A stretch of DNA of 64,000 nucleotides from Floridanema aerugineum (GCF_041929345.1 NZ_JBHFNQ010000186.1:1-64000), one strand, 5' to 3'; counted from the first letter of the stretch, positions 43,213-51,677 are shown. A program made the numbers and translations. The notes: generated by a model from the letters alone, not told the origin.

Positions 43213-43563
43213 TTAACGAACAATTACTCTCCTAATTTGCGCTTCCACTGCATTCAAATACCCTTGATCTGTTAATAGCTGCGGTGATAATTTCTTCGCT
43301 CTAATTGCAGCTTCAACTAATGTTTCTGCACGCAATCTTCCTGTGTGATGAGCAGAAACAAATAGCATATAACCGGGAATACCTTGTTCCTGAAAATGCC
43401 CTTGGTAAGCCATATTTACTAACTCAAAAGGAGTCAGTTGTTGAACCAAGTTTGAGGTATAGTCTGTTGTTGATTGTGTTGCTTGGATTTGAGCTTGGGC
43501 TACAGATGTAATTACTTGAGACAAGAATACGAAAGACAAACTTCCCAAAATTAAGCGTTTCAT
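43213..43563 (-). CDS. Small secreted protein, unknown function
   Basis: A 116-residue protein with a classic signal peptide (MKRLILGSLSFVFLSQVITS then VAQAQ, cleavage near residue 25). The mature part is about 90 residues with LTPFELVNMAYQGHFQEQGI and two helices at the C-terminus (AAIRAKKLSPQLL, AVEAQIRRVI). I do not recognise a family by name; the ELVNMAYQG...GIPGY wording recalls small periplasmic cyanobacterial proteins. No cysteines in the mature part. ATG start. Alone between ho1 and a MerR gene. Confidence 0.65.
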   Translation of the reverse strand: MKRLILGSLSFVFLSQVITSVAQAQIQATQSTTDYTSNLVQQLTPFELVNMAYQGHFQEQGIPGYMLFVSAHHTGRLRAETLVEAAIRAKKLSPQLLTDQGYLNAVEAQIRRVIVR

Positions 43564-43748
43564 AATTAAACTCCACCAATGTATTTGTTAGGCGTTGAGT
43601 AAACTTTTTAGGTAATTCCTCAACTAAAATCAGCTTAAATTCTCACCTACACTGGAGAGTCAATAGTAAAAATGAAAAATTTTTTGGTTGATTTATTCAG
43701 TTAAAATTGGTAGAAAAAACAACCTATTAACTTAATAACTTTAAGCTA

Positions 43749-43855
43749 ATAGGAAAAGGACTGAAGTCCTGACAACGGACATTATTAATAGGTCTGTTGT
43801 AACGAATTTAGTCGTTGCCTTCCTAGATAAAAGGACTGAAGTCCTTACAACAGAC
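43749..43855. repeat. AGGACTGAAGTCCT interspersed element
   Basis: Two exact AGGACTGAAGTCCT near-palindromes (43757-43770, 43832-43845), each followed by ACAAC, with an ACGAATTTAGTCGT-type hairpin between (43802-43816). It is non-coding. It fills the centre of the 315-base gap between the secreted protein and the MerR gene; nothing else is seen there. Confidence 0.55.
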
Positions 43856-43878
43856 CATTTTATAAAAATGTTCAATAT

Positions 43879-44292
43879 TTAATTTTGTTCAATTACAGGA
43901 CAAATTACTTTTTCAAGATTTGTCACAGTAGTTTCTTGAGTTAAAAGTAATCTTTGTAACTCTTGTTTGAGTACAAGTAATTGTTGAATCTGCTCATCAA
44001 TATCTGTAATTTGTTCTTGCAGCTTAACTTTTGCGTGTTCACAGGGTAAATCCCCTCGATCGTGAATCTGCAAAAATTCTTTAATCTCTGCGAGAGTCAA
44101 TCCTAAACTTTGACCGCGTTTGATAAAGCTGAGGCGAGATAAAATATCTGCATCAAATAATCTATATCCGCCTTCTGTTCTACCTGATGCTTTCAGTAAA
44201 CCCAATTCTTCGTAATAGCGAATAGTTTTAATTGATACGCCGCTTTGCTTGGCGACTAAACCAATCTGCTTTGGCTTTTCTTGAACTAACAT
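43879..44292 (-). CDS. MerR family metal-responsive-type regulator
   Basis: A 137-residue regulator with an N-terminal winged HTH (GLVAKQSGVSIKTIRYYEELGLL, about 11-33; GGYRLFDADILSRLSFIK), a long dimerisation helix (about 80-118) and a C-terminal loop with ICPVIEQN. Cysteines at PCEHAK (about 78) and ICPV (about 132) match the two-cysteine pattern of ZntR/CadR/PbrR-type sensors of divalent metals. Family members sit on an over-long promoter spacer and twist it for transcription. A palindrome lies just upstream of its own start, so it is probably autoregulated. No efflux gene is next to it. ATG start. Confidence 0.85.
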   Translation of the reverse strand: MLVQEKPKQIGLVAKQSGVSIKTIRYYEELGLLKASGRTEGGYRLFDADILSRLSFIKRGQSLGLTLAEIKEFLQIHDRGDLPCEHAKVKLQEQITDIDEQIQQLLVLKQELQRLLLTQETTVTNLEKVICPVIEQN

Positions 44293-44308
44293 ATTTGTCT
44301 TACCTTTG

Positions 44309-44348
44309 TCAACCTCTAAGCTTAGGGTAGACTATCCAGCTTAGGGGA
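44309..44348 (-). promoter_or_regulatory. MerR-type promoter/operator with CTAAGCTTAG palindrome
   Basis: Perfect palindrome CTAAGCTTAG at 44316-44325, with CCCTAAG read on the minus strand towards GAGGTTGAC, and a second CCCCTAAGC half-site at 44338-44346. The dyad between promoter elements 18-60 bases ahead of the MerR start is the place where such regulators bind. Target metal genes are not seen in the divergent direction. Confidence 0.5.
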
Positions 44349-44407
44349 GAGTCAAGGGATTTTCGATTTTCGATTTACTCGACGGAGGTGCGTGACGTTG
44401 ACACTCC

Positions 44408-44527
44408 TCAGCCTAAAGGCATGAGGATTCTTGGTTCAACGAGTCCACTTAAATTAGATACCTTGCAGTGTCTAACAAAGAGGTGGTTCTCTCCCCAAGC
44501 GTTAACTTTCGGTATGCCCTACCGTAG
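44408..44527 (-). pseudogene. tnpB C-terminal fragment, frameshifted
   Basis: Minus-strand translation gives VGHTES (about 44527-44507), then after a one-base shift NAWGENHLFVRHCKVS and so on to EPRILMPLG and stop (44503-44408). The T-V-G-H-T...N-A-W-G-E...EPRI order matches the C-terminal tail of IS200/IS605 TnpB proteins. The upstream part of the gene is absent. The region would also overlap an omegaRNA if one were made. Confidence 0.6.
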
Positions 44528-44738
44528 TTGGATTACTCCAAAATTTGTTTGAGTTTAATACTGACTTGTCTAGCTCCTGTGAATCTTTTACCTACTTCCA
44601 GGTAGAACTAGAACATTGAAGTAGAACCCCATAGATTCAGTTGTCAAGGTTCAGCGTTGAGCCGCTAGGCAACATCGGGTTTTTAAAGCGGTTGATTACC
44701 CGAACCGCTACACTCTAATTATACACATTTTTAGAGTT

Positions 44739-44876
44739 ATGCCAAGAACAAAACGATTACAGCTTTTGTTGTCCGAGCCGGAGTATGAAGCCCTAAAAAA
44801 CTATGCCAAATCCAAGCAAATTTCCATGTCTGAAGTTCTCAGGGATTACATTAAATCCTTGCAAAAGCCGTCCTAA
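44739..44876 (+). CDS. Ribbon-helix-helix (CopG/Arc-like) mini-protein
   Basis: A 45-residue ORF: MPRTKRLQLLLSEPEYEALK, then helix NYAKSKQIS and MSEVLRDYIKSLQKPS. This is a full RHH fold: one strand (KRLQLLLS) and two helices, enough for a DNA-binding dimer. It is shorter than the usual annotation cut-off. It sits inside a decayed IS200/IS605 element and is followed by a GC hairpin and a T-run. It may regulate the element or be an orphan antitoxin-like protein (inference). ATG start; a weak purine-rich TTAGAG precedes it. Confidence 0.65.
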   Translation: MPRTKRLQLLLSEPEYEALKNYAKSKQISMSEVLRDYIKSLQKPS

Positions 44877-44904
44877 AGGGACGGGGCTTTAAACCCATTT
44901 TTTT
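44866..44904 (+). terminator. Intrinsic terminator after the RHH minigene
   Basis: Stem AGCCGTCC/GGGACGGGGCT (44866-44873 with 44878-44888) overlaps the stop codon and is followed by a run of seven T at 44898-44904. It may also be the left-end hairpin of the IS element. Confidence 0.55.
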
Positions 44905-44963
44905 GGTAAAAAGGATAAATTTCAGGCTTTTTTTTGTGTCGCGCCGTCACACACCCTACTAAT

Positions 44964-45248
44964 TTAGCCAAATTTATAATGCTTTCTCACATCGCTTTTG
45001 ATGTTCCAAGTGCAGGACATTCCGGCAGGAAATGTGACTAAATCGCCTTTTTTTACTTGCACTGGTTGACCATTTACAGGTGTTACAATTACATCGCCTT
45101 CTAATAAGTAACAAGTTTCTGATTCGTCGTAAGTCCAAGGAAATTCTGATACTTCTTTTGTCCAAATAGGCCATTTAGATACGCCTAATTGGTTGAGTTT
45201 TTCTTGAGTCGGTTGATGAATGATTTTAATTTCGGTTGTGCTTTGCAT
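44964..45248 (-). CDS. Small cupin domain protein
   Basis: A 94-residue single-domain cupin (cupin_3-like). Seen: KWPIWTKEVSEFPWTYDESE, ETCYLLEGDVIVTP (conserved-motif strand), VQVKKGDLVTFPAGMSCTWNI (second motif), HYKFG end. Such short cupins often relate to the ethanolamine-utilisation or (S)-ureidoglycine cupin fold with unknown ligand. Start ATG 45248 (MQSTTEIKI); the longer frame to 45281 begins at TTG inside the preceding gene. It follows the Mo-nitro_C gene by 4 bases, so the two are one operon. Confidence 0.82.
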   Translation of the reverse strand: MQSTTEIKIIHQPTQEKLNQLGVSKWPIWTKEVSEFPWTYDESETCYLLEGDVIVTPVNGQPVQVKKGDLVTFPAGMSCTWNIKSDVRKHYKFG

Positions 45249-45252
45249 ATTT

Positions 45253-45567
45253 TTAGCTGATGTCCATTCCACATTGATCAACTAAATAACAAAGGGCGCG
45301 AAAACGCAAGCCTACTAGTTGATCGTAAAGGGGATTGAGTTTGCACATTGGGGGAATGTGGGCGATTTTACGATCGAACAATACAATATCACGCTCAAAG
45401 GGACATTGTGCAGGTATGGCTTTGTAGATGAATTTGGCTAATTTTGGGTTGGAAATCTCTAGTTGATCTAGCCATTGGCGCAAGGGTTGAAGTAGGTCAA
45501 TTTGGCTAATCTTGGTTGTTTGTGGTTGTGCTACGGTGGTGCGATCGCTAATCCATCTGCTATTCAT
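45253..45567 (-). CDS. Mo-dependent nitrogenase C-terminal-like (Mo-nitro_C) protein
   Basis: A 104-residue protein whose core, LLQPLRQWLDQLEISNPKLA then IPAQCPFERDIVLFDR, HIPPMCKLNPLYDQLVGLRFRALCYL and DQCG, matches the cyanobacterial family called Mo-dependent nitrogenase C-terminal domain. The family is found also in strains that do not fix nitrogen, so it is not proof of diazotrophy. Cysteines at CPFERD, MCKLNP, LCYL and QCG are family-typical and might bind metal or undergo redox change. First gene of a two-gene operon with the cupin. ATG start; a GCGATCGC site lies near the N-terminal codons. Confidence 0.85.
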   Translation of the reverse strand: MNSRWISDRTTVAQPQTTKISQIDLLQPLRQWLDQLEISNPKLAKFIYKAIPAQCPFERDIVLFDRKIAHIPPMCKLNPLYDQLVGLRFRALCYLVDQCGMDIS

Positions 45568-45879
45568 AAGTTTTTCTTTTGATTATCTTGGAAACTTATC
45601 TTTATTACTAATATAGCGGCGAAAAGTAGTTTTTGAATGAAGAAATAGATAAAAAGAATCTATAACTGGTTAAAGTTTTAGTGAAGTATAAGTAAAAGTT
45701 GTTTGGTAGTTTTTGTTACTAAATCAGCGAACAAAGAAAATAGATGAGATTTTACTGATAGAAACTTACTTTTAATCAAGAAATAGGTTAAATATCTTCC
45801 CTGATGTAATGCTGTACTCTTGAATTGAATGGAGAATTTGCTATAAATAGCTCAACTACACAGATAGAGATTTAAATTT
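45568..45879. other. 312-base AT-rich divergent intergenic region
   Basis: No ORF or repeat family is seen. A GCTATAAATAGC near-palindrome at about 45840-45851 may hold the -10 element of the TerB-like gene to the right; the Mo-nitro_C/cupin operon starts to the left. Confidence 0.4.
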
Positions 45880-46914
45880 ATGGGCAAATATGATTATGTT
45901 TTCAACTCAGATTTAATGACAGAAACTCTGAGTGCGTCAGAAGCCGTAGCAGCGATCGCGATCGTTGCTATTGCGGCAGTAAAAACTGATTATGATGATG
46001 TGGAGTTAACAAAGTTAGAAAACATTCTTTGGGAATCAGACCTTGGTGCTGAATACGCAAAAGATGAAATAACGGAACTTGTCGATCGCGTGGTTGATAT
46101 TGCTGAACAAGAAAATTTAGCCGTATTATTTAATACTGCTTACGAATCTCTTTCGGATGATTTAATACTAGATGCTTTTGAAGCGGCAGTAATTATGCTA
46201 GTAGAAGCGGGAGAGATCGGCGACGAAGCTGTAGAGTTTTTAACCGAACTACAAATTGCCCTAGAAATTCCAGACGAACAAGCCCAAGAAGTTATCGATG
46301 CAGTATTAGAAAATTTAGCAGAAATCGATGATTTAGAAGTATCTGAATTTGAATATTATGATTCGCCAACAGGTAATTTTTGCGTCCCTGTTCCCGTCGA
46401 GTTAGAAAAAGGTGGTAAAACCGATTCTCAGCCTGGGGTAGTAACATTTACTGATGATTTTGGCACGCTTTTAAGAATTGATTACTGGCAAGCAAATGAT
46501 GTAGACGCAGAGGCGGAAAAAATAGAAAATTTGGGCAAAGAAAAGTATCTCGAAGGTATTTTAGATAAGTACTTTTCCCAGGCGATTCTGGGTAGTATCC
46601 CTAATGCAAAAGTAATTTATCAGGAATATCTGGCAGACTTAAATTTTGGCGCTTACTTTGCAGTTTTGGATCTGCCATTCGGTTCAACTATGACTGTTTC
46701 CCAAAATAATCAACCTGCTACCAGGCTAAATGCTTATCGGGGAATAGTAGTTTTTGATCTGGAAGATTATATGTATGTAGTCAGTTGTCAGCGCAATTTT
46801 CTTCATGATGAAAAACCAGGGGAAATTGAGGATGAAGCTGAGGAATTAAAAGACCAACTTTATGAATTTATTGAAAGCATAGAATTTCTTGGTGAATTTG
46901 ATGATGATTATTGA
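45880..46914 (+). CDS. TerB-like N-terminal domain protein, unknown C-terminal domain
   Basis: A 344-residue acidic cytosolic protein. Residues about 15-145 form an all-helical TerB-like (tellurite-resistance/DjlA) domain: SASEAVAAIAIVAIAAVKTD, DVELTKLENILWESD, EAAVIMLVEAGEIGDEAVEF and LQIALEIPDEQAQEVI; acidic residues in the first two helices are typical of metal-binding TerB. Residues 155-344 are beta-rich (FCVPVPVELE, VVTFTDDFGTLLRIDYW, GIVVFDLEDYMYVVSC) and I do not know the fold. No signal peptide. ATG start with host-like HIP1 site in the N-terminal codons. Possible stress or membrane-linked role (inference). Confidence 0.65.
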   Translation: MGKYDYVFNSDLMTETLSASEAVAAIAIVAIAAVKTDYDDVELTKLENILWESDLGAEYAKDEITELVDRVVDIAEQENLAVLFNTAYESLSDDLILDAFEAAVIMLVEAGEIGDEAVEFLTELQIALEIPDEQAQEVIDAVLENLAEIDDLEVSEFEYYDSPTGNFCVPVPVELEKGGKTDSQPGVVTFTDDFGTLLRIDYWQANDVDAEAEKIENLGKEKYLEGILDKYFSQAILGSIPNAKVIYQEYLADLNFGAYFAVLDLPFGSTMTVSQNNQPATRLNAYRGIVVFDLEDYMYVVSCQRNFLHDEKPGEIEDEAEELKDQLYEFIESIEFLGEFDDDY

Positions 46915-46920
46915 TCTTTA

Positions 46921-49143
46921 TCATCTCGTTCTTGCTTGTAATAATTCCTGATTTTGTGGTGGGTAGGATGAATAACCGTTACTAAATCCCTCAGCACCAT
47001 TAGCGACAACACCAATTACATTTAACTTATGCAACATATTTGTAGCTTGAGTTAATTCGGTACGAGTAACTCTACCAATGCGTCCTACTAATACTACGCC
47101 ACTGCAAAAAGATGCTGCTAAAATTGCGTCTACTATGCCTAAAACTGGAGGCGCATCTAACAATACTAAGTCGTAAGATTGCTCAAAGTTTGCCATTAAT
47201 TCTCGCATTCTTTGGGAACTTAAAAGTTGTGCTGGATCGAGTGGAGTTGGCCCCGCAGTTAAAATGGAAATATTACTATGTTGTCGAGATATTTGAATAC
47301 TAGTTTCATCTTTTAGAGAAACATCGCTTGTTAATAATGTGGAAAGTCCTCGATCGTTGGGAAGATTTAGTTCTTTATGTAAGCTTGGACGACGTAAGTC
47401 GGCATCAATTAATAATACTCTTTGATGCAAACGAGCCGCACTAATTGCTAAGCCTAATGCGATCGCAGATTTACCTTCTCCAGCTAAGGCGGATGTAATC
47501 ACCAGAGATTTTAAAGAACCAGCAGAATTTACTAATTGAATATTTTGATAAATTAAATCCAAAGATTCTCGAAAAGGTTGCCAACTAATTAATTCCATAG
47601 TTGACGAGGCTAAGATTGGTTGTTGGCGGAAAGGTAAGTGAATAATTGGTTCAGTTCTAATATGAGGCGTTAATTGAGGAATGATTCCTAGTAATGGCAA
47701 ATCAACTTGTTTCTTCAATTCATCAGATGTGTGAACAGCATCATCAATCATTTCCCGGATAAAGGCGACAATACCGCCTAACATTAGTCCAACTACTGCA
47801 CCTAAAAGCAAGTTTCGCTTCATGCTTGGGCCAATTTTTAAGCCTAATTGTGGTTCTTCTACAAGTTGCCAATCGAAGCCACCTCTAGCAATTTCTAAGC
47901 TTAAGTCTTGTCGTGCTTTTAGTAGTTGTTCCAGGGTTTCTCGATTCAGTTTTACTTGTGGTTGTAGACGATTGTATTCTGATAACATTCCCGGAAATCG
48001 CTGTAATTGGGTTTGGAGTTGCTGCGCTTTCTGGGTTAATGTTTGTACTCTGGCTTGCCATCCAAGTAGATTGGTTTGTTCTTGTAAAAGTCTACTAGAA
48101 AGGTCAACGTCAAGTTTGCCTAGTTGTCCTTTTTCAAGCAAATTTCTTTGGGGAATGTTTGGAGTAACTAGGTTATTTCCTTGAACTGTTTGCTGTTCTC
48201 TTTGGAGTAAAGCTAGTTGTCTTTGACGTTGCTCTAGTAAGTTTTGAATGGCAGGATTATCATCAGTGAAACGTTGCCGTTCTTTGGCTAATTCTAAGTC
48301 GATTTTTTGAATTTCGTTGAGTAATGTTTGATAGCGCGTAGATTCACTGAGGCGGGAGGAAACTACGGCATCTTGTGGCGATCGCTTAACTTGTTGTTGT
48401 AATGTTTGAAACCGCGCTTGTGCTTCTTGGTATTGAGCAAGGGCTGTGCGAAGTTCGTATTGAACATCTTTTAAGGATTCAATTAATGCTTTTGCTTGTA
48501 ATTCTGGTTCAATGAAGTTTTGACTTTTCCGAAATTTGTCTAAAGCAGCTTCGGTTTGGGCTGTGTTTTCTCGCAATGATGGTAGTTGAGCATCAATAAA
48601 AGATAGACCTCTATTTAAACGAAGTTGCTGTTGCTCGCGGTTATAATTTTGGTAAACACGCTTAATAGTTTCGAGTACAGTTTGAGTTTTGATTGGGTCA
48701 TGATCGATGTAAGTAACTTCAAATATTTTGGTTTTAACTTTATCTTCTTCTAACTGATTAATTACCAATGAATCTTTAAGGTCTTTAACTTTAATTTTTG
48801 GGTACTGAGGACGGAGTAAATTTACTGCTTCTTGGATTAATTGCGAACTTCGCATTAAGTTAAGTTGGGTGGCATAATCTATTTCTACATTGGAATCAGC
48901 AAAGTCATTTTCGGCATTTCTAGCACCTTCTCGTTTTCCTTGATAGTTGGGTTCTACTAATAGCTGCATGGAGCTTTTATAAGTAGGTTTAGTGATTAAA
49001 GTTATGATAATAGTAGTGACTAAAACTAAGGAGAAAACACTTAATAACCAGTAACGGCGACGCATTAAAATTGCTAAAAGTTGTCCGTAACCTGGCTCGG
49101 TTTCAGCAGCCGTATTAAAGTTATTTGCGTTTACGTTTACCAT
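46921..49143 (-). CDS. Polysaccharide co-polymerase / tyrosine autokinase (Wzc-like)
   Basis: A 740-residue inner-membrane protein controlling polysaccharide chain length and export. Wzz domain about 15-110 with first membrane helix (YWLLSVFSLVLVTTIIITLI), a long periplasmic coiled coil (about 175-420, RLLQEQTNLLGWQARVQTL), a GNVR-type second helix (about 445-465), then a BY-kinase domain: Walker A SALAGEGKSA (about 547-556), Walker A-prime LLIDADLRRPSLHK, and Walker B LVLLDAPPVLGIVDA. The C-terminal Tyr cluster is short (GYSSYPP). Start is ATG 49143, with GAGG 7 bases before; the upstream TTG frame is not needed. It is next to a GT4 gene and divergent from the export operon. Confidence 0.9.
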   Translation of the reverse strand: MVNVNANNFNTAAETEPGYGQLLAILMRRRYWLLSVFSLVLVTTIIITLITKPTYKSSMQLLVEPNYQGKREGARNAENDFADSNVEIDYATQLNLMRSSQLIQEAVNLLRPQYPKIKVKDLKDSLVINQLEEDKVKTKIFEVTYIDHDPIKTQTVLETIKRVYQNYNREQQQLRLNRGLSFIDAQLPSLRENTAQTEAALDKFRKSQNFIEPELQAKALIESLKDVQYELRTALAQYQEAQARFQTLQQQVKRSPQDAVVSSRLSESTRYQTLLNEIQKIDLELAKERQRFTDDNPAIQNLLEQRQRQLALLQREQQTVQGNNLVTPNIPQRNLLEKGQLGKLDVDLSSRLLQEQTNLLGWQARVQTLTQKAQQLQTQLQRFPGMLSEYNRLQPQVKLNRETLEQLLKARQDLSLEIARGGFDWQLVEEPQLGLKIGPSMKRNLLLGAVVGLMLGGIVAFIREMIDDAVHTSDELKKQVDLPLLGIIPQLTPHIRTEPIIHLPFRQQPILASSTMELISWQPFRESLDLIYQNIQLVNSAGSLKSLVITSALAGEGKSAIALGLAISAARLHQRVLLIDADLRRPSLHKELNLPNDRGLSTLLTSDVSLKDETSIQISRQHSNISILTAGPTPLDPAQLLSSQRMRELMANFEQSYDLVLLDAPPVLGIVDAILAASFCSGVVLVGRIGRVTRTELTQATNMLHKLNVIGVVANGAEGFSNGYSSYPPQNQELLQARTR

Positions 49144-49160
49144 ATTTAACCTCAAAACTA

Positions 49161-50240
49161 TTAAATAAATTGCGCGATCGCTTGCTCTACTTTACTAAAA
49201 AAGGCTGTTTCAGAAAACTGACTTACTGCATGATTACGAATTGTATGATAATCCCAGGAAATTTTCTGAGCTTCAATTAATGCTGCTTGCAGTGCGTCTG
49301 GTGTTTGTTTATGAAAAAATACTCCGGTTTTTCCGGGAATTTGTGTGTCTAATACCCCACCTGCACCGTAAGCAATTACAGGTGTGCCACTGGCATTTGC
49401 TTCTACTGGAACTAAACCATAATCTTCTAGGGCAGCAACTATTACGGAGGAAGCTTTTGCCATTAATTCACTGCGTTCTGCATCACTAACATGACCTAAA
49501 AATTTGACGTTTTCTAAAGCTTGGGATTCTAAATTTTCTCGTTCTGGGCCATCACCTAATATGTAGATGGGCCATCCTAACCAGTTAAAAGCTTCGACGA
49601 TGACATCCATCCGTTTGTAACTTAGTAGGCGTGCTGAAGCGAGATAGAAATTTTCTTTGGATTCGGAAAATGTGAATTGGTTGGTATTAATAGGATAGTT
49701 AATTACGATCGCTGGTTTACCATAATGTTTTTGAATCCGCTTGGCTACAGTGTGTGAATTAGCAATATAAATATCAGGTTCTTGGGCGTAATTTAAGTCT
49801 ACCTGCCGCAAGATGTCAAATATCGGTTCAATTACTGGAGCAAATAATTTGTAATCTGCATATTCTCGAAGATAGGTTTGGGTATCCCAAAGAAATCTAG
49901 TGACGTTGTGACAGAAGCATATATGTTTAGCTCTATGAGATTTTCTTACTGCTTTGGCAAAGCTACTACAACTACTAATAATTAAGTCGTAGTCTTGCAA
50001 ATCTAAAGCTCGAAATGCTGGGAAATAAAGGGGAGCCAACAGCCGAAAATACTTTGATGCTTTGGGTATTTTTTGTAAGAAACTGGTATAAACTGTGCGA
50101 TCGCCTAAATCTATGGTTCTTTCAGGGTCGTACAAAGATGTAAAAATATCTGCATTAGGATAGCGCTTACAAAGCAGTTCAAAAACTCGCTCTGCTCCGC
50201 CTCTTTGGGTTAAATAATCATGTACTAAAGCGATTTTCAT
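49161..50240 (-). CDS. Glycosyltransferase family 4 (WbaZ-like)
   Basis: A 359-residue GT-B enzyme. N-terminal MKIALVHDYLTQRGGAERVF with FTSLYDPE (about 35) is the form seen in WbaZ/mannosyltransferase-like GT4; the C-terminal nucleotide-sugar fold shows FYLASARLLSYKRMD, YILGDGPERENL, VKFLGHVSD and the E-x7-E signature EDYGLVPVEANASGTPVIAY. It would add a sugar to the lipid-linked repeat unit of the exopolysaccharide. Just upstream of the Wzc-like gene on the same strand (17-base gap), so co-transcribed. ATG start. Confidence 0.88.
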   Translation of the reverse strand: MKIALVHDYLTQRGGAERVFELLCKRYPNADIFTSLYDPERTIDLGDRTVYTSFLQKIPKASKYFRLLAPLYFPAFRALDLQDYDLIISSCSSFAKAVRKSHRAKHICFCHNVTRFLWDTQTYLREYADYKLFAPVIEPIFDILRQVDLNYAQEPDIYIANSHTVAKRIQKHYGKPAIVINYPINTNQFTFSESKENFYLASARLLSYKRMDVIVEAFNWLGWPIYILGDGPERENLESQALENVKFLGHVSDAERSELMAKASSVIVAALEDYGLVPVEANASGTPVIAYGAGGVLDTQIPGKTGVFFHKQTPDALQAALIEAQKISWDYHTIRNHAVSQFSETAFFSKVEQAIAQFI

Positions 50241-50750
50241 AAATACAAAACTTGTTTGAATGTTAATGTCAAGCTACAACAAAGCTAGCAACAACTTGTC
50301 AGCTATATATCTATCCAAAAGTAGATAAAAACATGACTTCAAGAGGGAAAGTTATTTACTTTCCTTCTCCGGGTTGGGGTCGCTGAATCAATTTTATTGG
50401 GCAAAAAAAATACCAACCGCATTAACAACGCCTAAGTTTTTTCTGTGTTGTGATGTAAAACCATATACTAAATCACCTGCATTCAAATATTTGGTAGATC
50501 CGGCAATCGGCTACCCAAAAAGCATTTTAGTAAACTCTATTGATGATGATTTTAAGTTAAGTAAACTTAAAGATCCTTCATCCTTTAGATAGACGTTTTA
50601 ATAAATCTTCATAACTAGACTAAGAAAGCAAAGGTGATTACATACTAAACAAATCAAACTAGTGCAACTAGCTGGAGTACTGGACTGTTTATTAATGGCA
50701 ACATTAACTACAAATTTCCTAGAAAGTAATTTTGCGAAAGGGAAAGGAAA
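50241..50750. other. 510-base divergent regulatory region of the polysaccharide cluster
   Basis: Divergent promoters for the Wzc/GT pair and the export operon should lie here. A GGAAAGT-TATTT-ACTTTCC hairpin is at 50346-50364. A 72-residue frame (50374-50592, TTG start) has no family resemblance or ribosome-binding site and is not called. GGAAAGGAAA just before 50751 is the ribosome-binding site of the next gene. Confidence 0.5.
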
Positions 50751-51677
50751 ATGACAAGTGTTACACTTTCTACCTTAAAAGAACTAATACCAGGCGAGCG
50801 AGAAAACCTTGATTACTCGGCACCTAAGTATATACTTAAGTGGAGACTGGGTAAGTTACTAGTAAGTTCCCACCAAGGAACAAATCAACCCTATTTACCA
50901 GCCTTGGAGAACCGAGAACTACTGGTCAAATGCTTAACCTACTCGCCTGTACGCATGGTTCTACTCGATCCAGATCTCAGCGAGGCTCAATTAAGACTTT
51001 GGGCAGATGCCTGCGAGCAAGCTAATAAACCAGTATTTTTACGCTTGCCTTCTGCTCAGGGATTACCCAGAATGCGGAATCCGATCGGTTGGGCTTTCAA
51101 ACGTTTATTTGACTGGAGCGTTGCGGCTTTACTGCTAACGGTACTGACTCCACTGATGGTCGCACTGGCAATACTAATCCGCAGTAACTCTCCTGGGCCA
51201 ATTTTTTACACTCAATGGCGTGTGGGAGAAAGAGGCAAGTTATTTCACATCTTAAAATTCAGGACAATGATAGTGGATGCTGAAAAGTTTCATCATCAAG
51301 TAATGGCAAATCAGAAAGGTTTGCACAAGTGCAAAGATGATTTTCGGGTTACATCTTTAGGGCGTTGGATGCGTAAATATAGCCTGGATGAACTGCCACA
51401 ATTATTTAATGTATTACGGGGTGAAATGAGTTTAGTAGGGCCTCGTCCTTGGGCTTTATATGATGCTGTCAGGATTAGTAAAGCCGGACAAAAAAGGTTA
51501 AATGCACTACCAGGAATGACCGGAGATTGGCAGGTAAAAGCGCGATCGCATTTGTTAGATTTAGATGCTGTAAATCATTGCGATCTAGAGTACTTGCGTA
51601 GCTGGTCTTTGTGGCGAGACTTAAAAATATTACCACTAACCATGCTCAAAGTCCTTTCCGGTTTTGGCGCTTATTAG
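50751..51677 (+). CDS. Priming sugar transferase, HepC-like (bacterial sugar transferase)
   Basis: A 308-residue membrane enzyme that puts the first sugar phosphate on undecaprenyl phosphate. A cytosolic N-terminal part of about 110 residues comes first, then one membrane helix (WSVAALLLTVLTPLMVALAI, about 122-141) and the catalytic domain: SPGPIFYTQWRVGERGKLF, KFRTMIVDAE, SLGRWMRKYSLDELPQLFNV, RGEMSLVGPRPWALYD, and PGMTGDWQVKARS. It is directly followed by a HepA-like ABC transporter, the same order as hepC-hepA in heterocyst envelope polysaccharide loci (recalled from the literature; similarity not computed). ATG start with GGAAAGGAAA before it. Confidence 0.88.
   Translation: MTSVTLSTLKELIPGERENLDYSAPKYILKWRLGKLLVSSHQGTNQPYLPALENRELLVKCLTYSPVRMVLLDPDLSEAQLRLWADACEQANKPVFLRLPSAQGLPRMRNPIGWAFKRLFDWSVAALLLTVLTPLMVALAILIRSNSPGPIFYTQWRVGERGKLFHILKFRTMIVDAEKFHHQVMANQKGLHKCKDDFRVTSLGRWMRKYSLDELPQLFNVLRGEMSLVGPRPWALYDAVRISKAGQKRLNALPGMTGDWQVKARSHLLDLDAVNHCDLEYLRSWSLWRDLKILPLTMLKVLSGFGAY

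Larger units (their letters stand above)
44395..44905. mobile_element. Decayed IS200/IS605-type (tnpB) element
   Basis: One end holds a CCTCA..CCTAAAGG..TGAGG hairpin (44406-44426) of the kind found at the right end of tnpB elements, beside a broken tnpB C-terminus on the minus strand. The other end holds a GCCGTCC...GGGACGGGGC hairpin. No tnpA and no intact tnpB remain. A ribbon-helix-helix minigene lies inside on the + strand. Limits are approximate. Confidence 0.55.

Noticed and set aside
44739..44876. Type II antitoxin with a toxin partner
   Set aside because: No adjacent toxin ORF was found on either side; only the RHH fold itself is supported.
50374..50592. 72-residue frame before the export operon
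   Set aside because: TTG start, no ribosome-binding site, no domain, and it lies in a divergent promoter region.
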